Below the pieces are notes generated by a model. It worked only from the letters and a program-made list of their open reading frames with translations, had not been told where the DNA came from and did not search any database. The translations under genes and the position numbers were made by a program. Positions 15,789-23,061 of a stretch of 56,760 bases of DNA are shown piece by piece (position 1 is the first letter of the stretch; each line of letters begins with the position of its first letter). The DNA comes from JAPKZH01 sp964537875 (lineage in GTDB: Bacteria; Acidobacteriota; Aminicenantia; Aminicenantales; UBA4085): NCBI GenBank assembly GCA_964537875.1, contig CAZIDN010000018.1, positions 1 through 56,760 on the forward strand. The letters run 5' to 3'.

Positions 15789-16037
15789 TTACCTTTTCTA
15801 GAATTCGGGAAATCTAAAAGGTCGAAGGGAGTAAGGAACACGTCCTTGACAGGACAGACCTTTTCAGTCCCCCTTGATTCCCGAGGGGGTAGGGGGATAA
15901 ATATCACTAATTAAGATAAGAGCTCTTCAACATGATATCTTTCACGGAAATATAAATGCGTCCAGAGGCGCGGCATGGGCCCAAAACTTTGAAAGACCGC
16001 TTCATTTCCGGTATAATTTTCGTGGAAAGAGGATCCC
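15789..16037. other. Non-coding gap between repeat copy B and the GTPase gene
   Basis: No gene is seen. The stretch holds small hairpins: GTCCT-TGAC-AGGAC at 15842-15855, and CCCCCT (15869-15874) pairing with AGGGGG (15884-15889). The latter has no following T-run in either direction. A GAGGA at 16028-16032 is the likely Shine-Dalgarno of the GTPase gene. Confidence 0.4.
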
Positions 16038-17030
16038 ATGCCGGCTAACCTGACACCCCAATACCTGGAAGCCGAAAAAAAGCTGAAGACGGCCAAGACC
16101 CCCCAGGAAAAAATCGAAGTGCTGGAGGAAATGCTGGCCGTCATCCCCAAACACAAGGGGACCGAAAAGCTCCAGGCCCAGATCAAGACCAAGATCGCCA
16201 AAGCCAGGGACGAGCAGCAAAAGAAGCCCCCCGCCAAGCACGGACCGAGTTCTATCATCAACAAGCAGGGCGCCGGCCAGGTCCTCATCATCGGGCCCCC
16301 CAACTCCGGCAAATCGATGCTCATCAAATCTTTGACGGGCGCGGAGCCTGAAGTCGGCAATTACCCGTTCACGACCCGGATCCCGGCCCCCTACATGATG
16401 AAGTACGAGAACATCCAGATCCAGCTCGTCGACCTGCCGCCGCTCACGCCCGACATCATGGAAAGCTGGCAGCTCGAGTTGATCAAGGTCGCCGATGCGG
16501 TGCTGATCATCGTGGATGTCTCGAGCTCCGATTCGGCCGGGCTCTTGGAAATGCTGTTCGCCAAGTTGAAAGAGAAGCGAATCGAGTTTGTCAGGGATAT
16601 GGACATCCTGTCCGACGAAAGCCCAGTCCTGGCGTTCCGTAAGAAGGCGCTGCTCGTCGCCAACAAAAAAGATTTGGATGCCGGCGGCGAGAATTTAGAG
16701 GCCTTAAAATTCTTCTTCGAAAACCAGCTGGCCACCATCCCTGTTTCGGCGGCTCAGGGGGAAGGCTTGGAAGAGCTCAAAAAACAGATTTTCTCGCTTC
16801 TCCATATCATCCGCGCTTACAGCAAGGCGCCCGGAAGAAAGCCCGACCATGATGAGCCGTTTGTCCTGAAAAGGGGCAGCCGGGTCATCGATATCGCCCG
16901 GGCGGTCCACAAGGATTTCGCGGAAAAGCTCGCCTACGCCCGCCTCTGGCGCGAAGGGCAGTTCACCGGCCAGATGGTCAACCGCGACCAGCCGCTCGAA
17001 GACGAAGACATCGTCGAGCTCCACATCTGA
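16038..17030 (+). CDS. DRG/Obg-like GTPase with C-terminal TGS domain
   Basis: A 330-residue predicted cytoplasmic GTP-binding protein. After a helical, lysine-rich N-terminus (1-75) come the P-loop GPPNSGKS (86-93), the switch I-like NYPFTT (108-113), a G3 region that reads VDLPPL instead of DxxG, and NKKD (209-212). The C-terminal 60 residues (RGSRVIDIARAVHKDFAEKL onward) are a TGS domain, which binds RNA or ribosomes in related proteins. This order matches the DRG branch of the Obg superfamily, common in archaea and eukaryotes and patchy in bacteria. A ribosome-linked role is likely from the family, but the exact function is unknown. It converges with the alcohol dehydrogenase gene. Confidence 0.8.
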   Translation: MPANLTPQYLEAEKKLKTAKTPQEKIEVLEEMLAVIPKHKGTEKLQAQIKTKIAKARDEQQKKPPAKHGPSSIINKQGAGQVLIIGPPNSGKSMLIKSLTGAEPEVGNYPFTTRIPAPYMMKYENIQIQLVDLPPLTPDIMESWQLELIKVADAVLIIVDVSSSDSAGLLEMLFAKLKEKRIEFVRDMDILSDESPVLAFRKKALLVANKKDLDAGGENLEALKFFFENQLATIPVSAAQGEGLEELKKQIFSLLHIIRAYSKAPGRKPDHDEPFVLKRGSRVIDIARAVHKDFAEKLAYARLWREGQFTGQMVNRDQPLEDEDIVELHI

Positions 17031-17033
17031 CCA

Positions 17034-18167
17034 TTATTCAAGGAAGGCTTTTTTCAAAATCGACAGGTAATCGCCGGCCGTGACATCTCTCGAATTCGAC
17101 GGGCTGGAATTATTCTCGAAAGACTTCCCGGCGATTTCGGCGAGTTGGTGTTCCTTCAGGCCGAGCCCCCGAAAAGAAGGAATGCCCATGGCCCGGGACA
17201 ATTCCCTGATCCTTTGGATGAGTTTCCGCGAAGCCAAGGCATCGTCCGATTCCTCGATCCCCGCCAGCCGGGCCAGCTCCGCATATCGTCCCGCCGACAC
17301 CGGAAGATTGAATTCCATGACAAACGGCAGGAACACGGCGTTGGCGACTCCGTGAGGGATATCGTAGAGCGCGCCGATTGATTCGGCGATGCAATGGACG
17401 GCGCCGACATCGCAATTGCCGAAGGCCATCCCGGCCAGGAGGCTGCCCTTCATCATCCCTTCTCTGGCCTCTCGATTCCCCTCGATATCCCTAAAAGCGT
17501 CTTGGATAAAGCGAAAAACCAAGCCAAACGATTCCCTAGCCCAAACGTCCGTCATAAACGTGGCCGGCTTCGCCGTGTAGGCTTCAACGGCGTGGGTCAG
17601 CGCATCCAGGGCCGTCGCCGCAACGAGAGGGCGCGGCAAGGTCGACAGCAAATCCGGGTCGACGAGGGCCACGGCCGGAAACATCAGCGGCCCTTTGATG
17701 CTCATTTTAAATTTCCGTTCCTTGTGGGTAATGACGGCGACCCAAGTCACTTCGCTCCCCGTGCCGCAGGTCGTCGGAATGGCGATGACGGGAAGCGGAG
17801 CGATTCTATATTTGGCCCGGCCTTCATAATCCTCGATGTGTCCCGGATTCTTGGCCAACAAGGCAACGCCCTTAGCCGCATCCAGTGCGCTCCCGCCGCC
17901 CAAGCCTATGATCAGGTCGGATCCTAGTTGGCGGGCGACCGACCCTCCCCTATTGACAGTCAGATGCGTAGGATTCTGTTCGACCTCGTCAAAAACAGGC
18001 GTCCCCGGGAGCTGGGAAAGCGCCTTGGCGGCGATACCAGACCGGACGATTCCCTTATCTGTAACGAGTAGGATACGCGAAGCCCTGAAATCCGCCTCGA
18101 CAACCTCTTTCAGCCGGGAAATCGCCCCTGATTCGAAAATGATCTTTGTCGGGACATGAAATCGCAT
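17034..18167 (-). CDS. Iron-containing alcohol dehydrogenase
   Basis: A 377-residue group III alcohol dehydrogenase that oxidises alcohols or reduces aldehydes with NAD(P). The N-terminal Rossmann-like half carries IIGLGGGSALDAAK (from about residue 86) and PTTCGTGSEVT. The C-terminal helical half provides the metal ligands Asp188 and His192 (ALDALTHAVEAY), His258 (AVHCIAESIG) and His272 (DIPHGVANAV). All four are present, so the enzyme should be active. The substrate cannot be inferred; relatives include butanol, lactaldehyde and 1,3-propanediol dehydrogenases. The gene lies 23 bases downstream of the M28 peptidase gene on the same strand and may be co-transcribed. Confidence 0.9.
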   Translation of the reverse strand: MRFHVPTKIIFESGAISRLKEVVEADFRASRILLVTDKGIVRSGIAAKALSQLPGTPVFDEVEQNPTHLTVNRGGSVARQLGSDLIIGLGGGSALDAAKGVALLAKNPGHIEDYEGRAKYRIAPLPVIAIPTTCGTGSEVTWVAVITHKERKFKMSIKGPLMFPAVALVDPDLLSTLPRPLVAATALDALTHAVEAYTAKPATFMTDVWARESFGLVFRFIQDAFRDIEGNREAREGMMKGSLLAGMAFGNCDVGAVHCIAESIGALYDIPHGVANAVFLPFVMEFNLPVSAGRYAELARLAGIEESDDALASRKLIQRIRELSRAMGIPSFRGLGLKEHQLAEIAGKSFENNSSPSNSRDVTAGDYLSILKKAFLE

Positions 18168-18190
18168 GGAGGAACCTGGCCCTTTCTTTA

Positions 18191-19720
18191 CTATTTCCTG
18201 AAGTTCAGCGAATCCTGGTTGGCCATATCAATCACGGCCATGAACAGGAGCTGGGCCATGTCTTCAAGAATTTCCGGCGTGATCAGGCTGAGGTTGTCTC
18301 GTGTGTTGTGGTATGTCGGAAGCGGCGAATAAAAGCCCTGGGTACTGAAAGAGAGGGTCGGCACGTTTTTCCACATGAAACGGGCCGCATCAAGCCTCGG
18401 CCGGGCAAGATTGGCCCAGGAGTTAGTGGAGAGCTGGCGGTGAATGTATTTCTGGTTATTTTTCTCGATGAATTCCCAGAAAAGCGGATAATTTTTGCCG
18501 GCCGAGGCCGAAATTCTGTCTCCGCTGCCGACACCGTCCATGTTCATGAGGCCGATGGTCTTCTCGAGCGGGAAAGACGGGTGCTCACAATAGTATTCGG
18601 AGCCGATGACGCCCTGCTCCTCACCGCCGAAGGCGAGGAACATGATGGTCCGCCGCGGCTTGACCGGACTCTTGGACATGGCTTCGGCGATCCCCAGAAG
18701 GACGGCCACGGCCGAGGCATTGTCGTTGGCCCCCGCCATCAGCTCCCAGCAGCGCCCCAGGTGGTCCAGATGGCCGCCGATGATGATCACCTCCTCCTTG
18801 AGCTTCGAGTCGGAGCCGGGGAGGATCCCGATCACATTATAGCCGATGCCCTCGGGATGATGTTCCGTGACGTTCTTGATCGTGAATACTTTTCCCGTGG
18901 CAAAAGACTGGGGCTTCAGCTCTTTCCTGATCTTATCCACGGTTTCCTTATAGGTTTTTCCGGTTCCGGCAAACACGTCGGCGACGACCGCGTCTCCAAC
19001 GTGGCTGTAGATGAAGCCTTCGCGGTAGGAATTGTTGGGGTTGCCAATCGGGCCGTAATTATAGATCATGCCCTTGGCACCTTGGGCCACGGCATTTTCG
19101 AGTTTGTACTGATGGAACGAATATGGCCGCCACTTTTTGAAGACCTCGACGTCCGGCTCGGGAGAGACCGGCACTTCCCTGTCCATGAGAACAATCTTCC
19201 CCTTGACGTCCACCCCCTTGTAATCGTCGTAACCGAGCTCTGGAGCGGTGATCCCATAGCCGACAAAAACGACGTCGGCCGTGACTTCGCCCGATCCGGA
19301 GGTGCCGCCGGGAATAAACTCGTCCTCGTATTTATAGTACTTTTTGACGATGCCGCCCTTGACGGGCATGTTGAGAGTCAACTCCCCGCCTTTAAAAACA
19401 AGCGTATAGGGATTGGGGTAGGCTTGAAGATATGTCCCTTTGTCGCCGGAAGGCACAATCCCCCATTTTTTGAATGTCCCGATCACCCATTCGGCGCTGG
19501 CGTTGTATCCGGGAGTGCCGGTGAGCCGCCCGCCGTATTTCTCCGATGTCAACTCTTTGACATAGTCAAAAAGGGTATGACTCGAGATGGAATGCATCAC
19601 GTTCAGGATCTTCTGCTCATCCGAAAGCTCGGGCCTCCTTCGCTGCGGTTGGGCATAGAGAGCCGATGAGCTTAAAAAGCAGAAGAGAATTACCAGTGAA
19701 ATGAGCTTTCGGTTTTTCAT
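18191..19720 (-). CDS. Secreted M28 family zinc metallopeptidase with PA domain
   Basis: A 509-residue exported aminopeptidase-type enzyme. A signal peptide (residues 1-23, ending ALYA) precedes a mature N-terminus QPQRRR. A protease-associated (PA) domain spans roughly 130-260. The M28 catalytic domain follows with zinc ligands His317 (GGHLDHLG), Asp333 (GANDNAS), the Glu367-Glu368 pair (FGGEEQG), Asp395 (MNMDGVG) and His471 (YHNTRDN). All five positions are filled, so activity is expected in the periplasm or outside the cell, probably in peptide scavenging. It is followed closely by the alcohol dehydrogenase gene and preceded 15 bases upstream by the barrel-protein gene. Confidence 0.92.
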   Translation of the reverse strand: MKNRKLISLVILFCFLSSSALYAQPQRRRPELSDEQKILNVMHSISSHTLFDYVKELTSEKYGGRLTGTPGYNASAEWVIGTFKKWGIVPSGDKGTYLQAYPNPYTLVFKGGELTLNMPVKGGIVKKYYKYEDEFIPGGTSGSGEVTADVVFVGYGITAPELGYDDYKGVDVKGKIVLMDREVPVSPEPDVEVFKKWRPYSFHQYKLENAVAQGAKGMIYNYGPIGNPNNSYREGFIYSHVGDAVVADVFAGTGKTYKETVDKIRKELKPQSFATGKVFTIKNVTEHHPEGIGYNVIGILPGSDSKLKEEVIIIGGHLDHLGRCWELMAGANDNASAVAVLLGIAEAMSKSPVKPRRTIMFLAFGGEEQGVIGSEYYCEHPSFPLEKTIGLMNMDGVGSGDRISASAGKNYPLFWEFIEKNNQKYIHRQLSTNSWANLARPRLDAARFMWKNVPTLSFSTQGFYSPLPTYHNTRDNLSLITPEILEDMAQLLFMAVIDMANQDSLNFRK

Positions 19721-19735
19721 TGCTTCCTCCTGTTT

Positions 19736-20593
19736 TTAAAACCTGTAGGCGATTCCGCCCCTGAGGATGAACCCGTCCCAGAAGGCCGCTTCGCCGATGA
19801 GGTAGAAATTTTCGGCGATCTTTCCTTTCGCCCCCAGGCTGAGCTGGAAAAACGGGACAAACCAGAACGGGATTTTGAGCACTTTGCCTTCGCTATCGGC
19901 ATCTTCCCCCAGCTTGTCTTTCACGGCTTCCAAGGTTTTGGTCCCAGACTCCTCGAAATGCTCCGTCGCTCCGCCCAAGATGTGAAAGTCGCCTCGGACG
20001 TTATAGTTGAGCGTCGCTTGGTCAAGGTAGCGGCCCGAACCATACCCGACTCCTAAGGCCAGATAGGGATGAACGCTCCATCCGGGCTTAAACTCCCAAC
20101 GGAAGTTCACGTGAAAGGACCATGGTTCCAGCCGAAACTCCCCGTTTCCCTGCCCGGTGAAGCCGGCCGGTTTCAAGGTCTCATCCTCGGGAACATCCAA
20201 GGAGACATCAGCCTTGGCCTCGGTCATCGTGACCACCATGGACGTCTTTTCCAAAGAGAGGCCGAGGCTGAATGATCCTTTGTCGCCGGCCGGGTACCAC
20301 CGGATTTCAAAGCCGAAATTGCTTCCGCTCGAATCGATAGTCGATGACATCGCGGCTGAATTTTCGATCAAGCCGGGATGCTCCCCTCTGGCCAGGTTCA
20401 ACATCTGGCTTTTCAGGGCATCGTTCAGGGCGGTTTCCAGGAGGCCTTCGATGAGGCGGACGCTCCAGGAAGAATAATGGAACCCGAGCTCGATCTTACG
20501 TTTGACGGAAACCCCTCCGAACAGCGGAGGGATTCCTCCTAGCAGACAGACCATCAGAACCAAAATGCTTTTGAACGATTTTCTTATCGCCAT
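19736..20593 (-). CDS. Predicted outer-membrane beta-barrel protein
   Basis: A 285-residue hypothetical exported protein. The N-terminus MAIRKSFKSILVLMV leads a signal peptide of about 27 residues. The rest alternates hydrophobic and polar residues in amphipathic strands rich in Gly, Tyr and Phe, and the chain ends IAYRF, the terminal phenylalanine favoured by the BAM machinery. The frame is open to 20638, but the ATG at 20593 is chosen because it follows GAGG and begins the signal peptide. Function is unknown. It is probably the first gene of a unit with the M28 peptidase and the alcohol dehydrogenase. A perfect hairpin sits just upstream of its ribosome-binding site. Confidence 0.75.
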   Translation of the reverse strand: MAIRKSFKSILVLMVCLLGGIPPLFGGVSVKRKIELGFHYSSWSVRLIEGLLETALNDALKSQMLNLARGEHPGLIENSAAMSSTIDSSGSNFGFEIRWYPAGDKGSFSLGLSLEKTSMVVTMTEAKADVSLDVPEDETLKPAGFTGQGNGEFRLEPWSFHVNFRWEFKPGWSVHPYLALGVGYGSGRYLDQATLNYNVRGDFHILGGATEHFEESGTKTLEAVKDKLGEDADSEGKVLKIPFWFVPFFQLSLGAKGKIAENFYLIGEAAFWDGFILRGGIAYRF

Positions 20594-20613
20594 GGAAACC
20601 TCGCCGGTATAGG

Positions 20614-20636
20614 GATATCTTTCACGAAAAGATATC
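20614..20636. promoter_or_regulatory. Perfect 9-bp inverted repeat in the divergent gap
   Basis: GATATCTTT (20614-20622) and AAAGATATC (20628-20636) flank a 5-base centre. It lies between the divergent barrel-protein and cyclophilin genes, 20 bases upstream of the barrel-protein start, so it could be an operator or a hairpin in the mRNA leader. The half-site word GATATCTTTCACG also occurs near 15942. Confidence 0.45.
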
Positions 20637-20735
20637 ATACCAGGAAACGGGAATATCGAGAAGGTTGATTTGGACTCCGAGTTTTGTTATCTTCAAATAC
20701 TCCGGCCGGTCTCCGGCTTGGATGAGGAGGATAGA

Positions 20736-21299
20736 ATGCTCACTAAAATCCTGATCAGCCTTTTTTGCCTGGGCCTGTTATCGGCTCTTTCATCGTTCGC
20801 CGAGGCCCAGGGAAATCCCACGGTTCTCATGAAGACGAGCAAAGGGGACATCACGATCGAGCTCGACGCGGCCAAAGCTCCGATCTCGGTGAAGAATTTT
20901 CTATCGTATGTGGACGCGAAATTCCATGATGGGACGATCTTTCACCGGGTCATCCCGGGATTCATGATCCAGGGCGGCGGGCTGACCTCCGACTTCGTGG
21001 AAAAACAGACCAGGGCCCCGATCAAGAATGAATCCGGAAACGGCCTGAGCAACCTGCGGGGAACGATCGCCATGGCCCGCATGGATGATCTGAACAGCGC
21101 CACGGCTCAATTTTACATCAATCATGTCAACAATCTCTCCCTGGACAGCTCCAAATACGCCGTCTTCGGCAAAGTCATCAAAGGCCTGGATGTGGTGGAC
21201 GCCATCGCCGCGGTGCCGACGGCCACCGTCAAAGGCTACCAAGATGCGCCGCGCCAGACGATCACCATCCTCTCCGTCCGACGGATCGAGAGCAAATAG
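20736..21299 (+). CDS. Exported cyclophilin-type peptidyl-prolyl isomerase
   Basis: A 187-residue cyclophilin that should accelerate cis-trans isomerisation of proline bonds in exported proteins. A signal peptide ends near AEAQ (residues 1-25). The cyclophilin core shows IFHRVIPGFMIQGG with the catalytic Arg, GTIAMARMDDLNSATAQFYI, and YAVFGKVIKGLDVVDAI, all typical of the bacterial PpiA/PpiB type. The start at 20736 is preceded by AGGAGG at 20725-20730. An in-frame ATG at 20670 would add residues before the signal peptide and is rejected. It points towards periplasmic folding. Confidence 0.92.
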   Translation: MLTKILISLFCLGLLSALSSFAEAQGNPTVLMKTSKGDITIELDAAKAPISVKNFLSYVDAKFHDGTIFHRVIPGFMIQGGGLTSDFVEKQTRAPIKNESGNGLSNLRGTIAMARMDDLNSATAQFYINHVNNLSLDSSKYAVFGKVIKGLDVVDAIAAVPTATVKGYQDAPRQTITILSVRRIESK

Positions 21300-21404
21300 A
21301 GAAAACGGCCCTGCCCGGCCGGGAGAGCCGAAGGGAATGGGCTTCGAGAATCCTGTCCTTTTTATGGTCCGGCCGTGAGTGGAGCTGGAGAAAAGCGACT
21401 CTAG

Positions 21405-21665
21405 ATGGTCTCGAAATCCTCTCCTCCTCCGAAAAAATCGCCTCTCGGCGATACGATCTTCGCCATCGTTCACCTCTTTCTCCTCATCGCCATCTTTGTC
21501 TATGCCGTCGTTTCGCTCATCCTGGGAAATGCCCGTCGTTCTGCCGTGATCCTGGGCTGCCTCGTCCTCTATTATGTTCTCGTCCTGCACAAGCCTATCT
21601 TTAAGGAAATCGAGCGAAGACGGGCCAAAAAATCCGCGGCTCAAAAAGGCAACCTTAAAAAATGA
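21405..21665 (+). CDS. Small two-helix membrane protein
   Basis: An 86-residue protein of unknown function. After a basic, proline-containing N-terminus, two hydrophobic segments (about 17-40 and 46-62) should cross the inner membrane, followed by a strongly basic tail (KEIERRRAKKSAAQKG). No family is recognised and the Shine-Dalgarno is weak. It lies between the cyclophilin and M23 genes on the same strand. Confidence 0.5.
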   Translation: MVSKSSPPPKKSPLGDTIFAIVHLFLLIAIFVYAVVSLILGNARRSAVILGCLVLYYVLVLHKPIFKEIERRRAKKSAAQKGNLKK

Positions 21666-21798
21666 ACACCTCCAGAGAAACTGATGATCTTGGCTTTGCC
21701 TTTTGGCTGTCTGTTCAATAATATTGAAGGGACATTGAGCAATAATTTTTTTGGAACGAAGGCATAACGATGCGCGTTTTTAAAATCGAAGACCTAAG

Positions 21799-23046
21799 AT
21801 GAAAAAACAGCGGTACCTGATCGGGGGAACGCTGGGAGTTCTCCTCGCGCTTGTGATCGTCTTCGTGTATTTTCTTTTTCAAAAAAAGCCGCCGGCCCCA
21901 GTGGCTCGCCAGGCCGGCCTCTCTCCCGCAAAGCTTGAAACCCCGCCTCTCACGGTCCGCAGGGAAATCATCAAAAAAGGGCAGACGCTGTCCGATATCC
22001 TCTCCGAATACAATTTTTCGCGGGCGGACGTCCATCAGATCAAGGAAGAGGTCAAACCCGTTCTCAACCTGAATAAGATCATCGCCGGCCATGAGATGCG
22101 TTTTTATACGGATTCCGAGGGCAAGGTCCGGTCCATCGAATACGATATCGACGAGCGCAGCTATCTCCTCATCTCACCGAAAGAGGGGCATTTCGAGGCC
22201 GCGAAAAAAGAATTTCTGTTCGAGATAAAGGCCATCTTCGTCTGGGGGACGATCGAGGATATCTTGATCAACGCCATTCTTCAGAGAAACGAGAAGCCCA
22301 TCCTGGCCATGAGCATGGCCGATCTGTTCGCCTGGGACATCGATTTTTACACCGAGCTCCGCGAGGGCGACTCGTTCCGGATGGTCTTCGAGAAAAAATT
22401 CCTGGACGGAAAATTCACGGGCTACGGCGAGATCCTGGCCGCCGAGTTCATCTGCCAGGGCCGGACGTTCCAGGCCTTCCGCTTTGCCTATCCAGACACC
22501 AAAAAAGCCGATTACTTCGACGCCGAAGGAAAATCTCTCCGGAAGGAATTCTTGAGGTCTCCGTTTCCGTATGCCCGGATCACCTCCCGCTTCAGCTATA
22601 GCCGCCTGCATCCCATCCAGAAAGTCTACAGGGCCCATTACGGGGTGGATTATGGCACGCCCGTGGGGACTCCCGTCCACGCCACGGCCGACGGCTTGGT
22701 CACCTACGCCGGGTGGAACGGGGCGTCGGGCCGGATGGTGAGAATACGCCACAAGAACAGCTACGAAACCATGTATCTGCATCTCCAGAGAATTCTGGTC
22801 AAAGAAGGAGACCGGGTCAAAAGCGGAGAGGGTATCGGGACGGTCGGCTCTTCGGGAGAATCCACGGGACCGCACCTGGACTACAGGATCAAACAGGGAG
22901 GGAGTTACATCAATCCTTTGTCCTGGAAGTTTGCCCCTGTCGAGCCGCTCAGGCCGGAATTCAAAGAGGCTTTCGCCCGGACCGTCGAGAATTATCTGAT
23001 CCTGCTCGATGCGCCTTTTATATGCTTCTCAGCCTGGTTTCGCTGA
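21799..23046 (+). CDS. Membrane-anchored M23 (LytM-type) peptidoglycan endopeptidase
   Basis: A 415-residue protein with one N-terminal transmembrane helix (7-28). A LysM/OapA-like region (REIIKKGQTLSDILSEYNFS) and a long linker domain follow, then the M23 domain (about 255-380). It resembles the MepM/YebA type that cleaves peptide cross-links to let the wall grow. His280 and Asp284 (AHYGVDYG) and His328 (YLHLQ) are conserved. The last motif reads GPHLDYR, so Asp361 replaces the usual second histidine of HxH while catalytic His359 remains. This could be a variant zinc ligand or a lowered activity. The ATG at 21799 begins the anchor. Confidence 0.85.
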   Translation: MKKQRYLIGGTLGVLLALVIVFVYFLFQKKPPAPVARQAGLSPAKLETPPLTVRREIIKKGQTLSDILSEYNFSRADVHQIKEEVKPVLNLNKIIAGHEMRFYTDSEGKVRSIEYDIDERSYLLISPKEGHFEAAKKEFLFEIKAIFVWGTIEDILINAILQRNEKPILAMSMADLFAWDIDFYTELREGDSFRMVFEKKFLDGKFTGYGEILAAEFICQGRTFQAFRFAYPDTKKADYFDAEGKSLRKEFLRSPFPYARITSRFSYSRLHPIQKVYRAHYGVDYGTPVGTPVHATADGLVTYAGWNGASGRMVRIRHKNSYETMYLHLQRILVKEGDRVKSGEGIGTVGSSGESTGPHLDYRIKQGGSYINPLSWKFAPVEPLRPEFKEAFARTVENYLILLDAPFICFSAWFR

Positions 23047-23061
23047 CGGCCGAATTCAAAC

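Noticed and set aside
15348..15914. 188-codon frame across repeat copy B
   Set aside because: It runs through the repeat element and the gyrB promoter, has no Shine-Dalgarno or family match, and would not be conserved in copy A.
18146..19669. 507-codon frame opposite the M28 peptidase
   Set aside because: Shadow. The peptidase has all zinc ligands and a signal peptide, so the minus frame is the real one.
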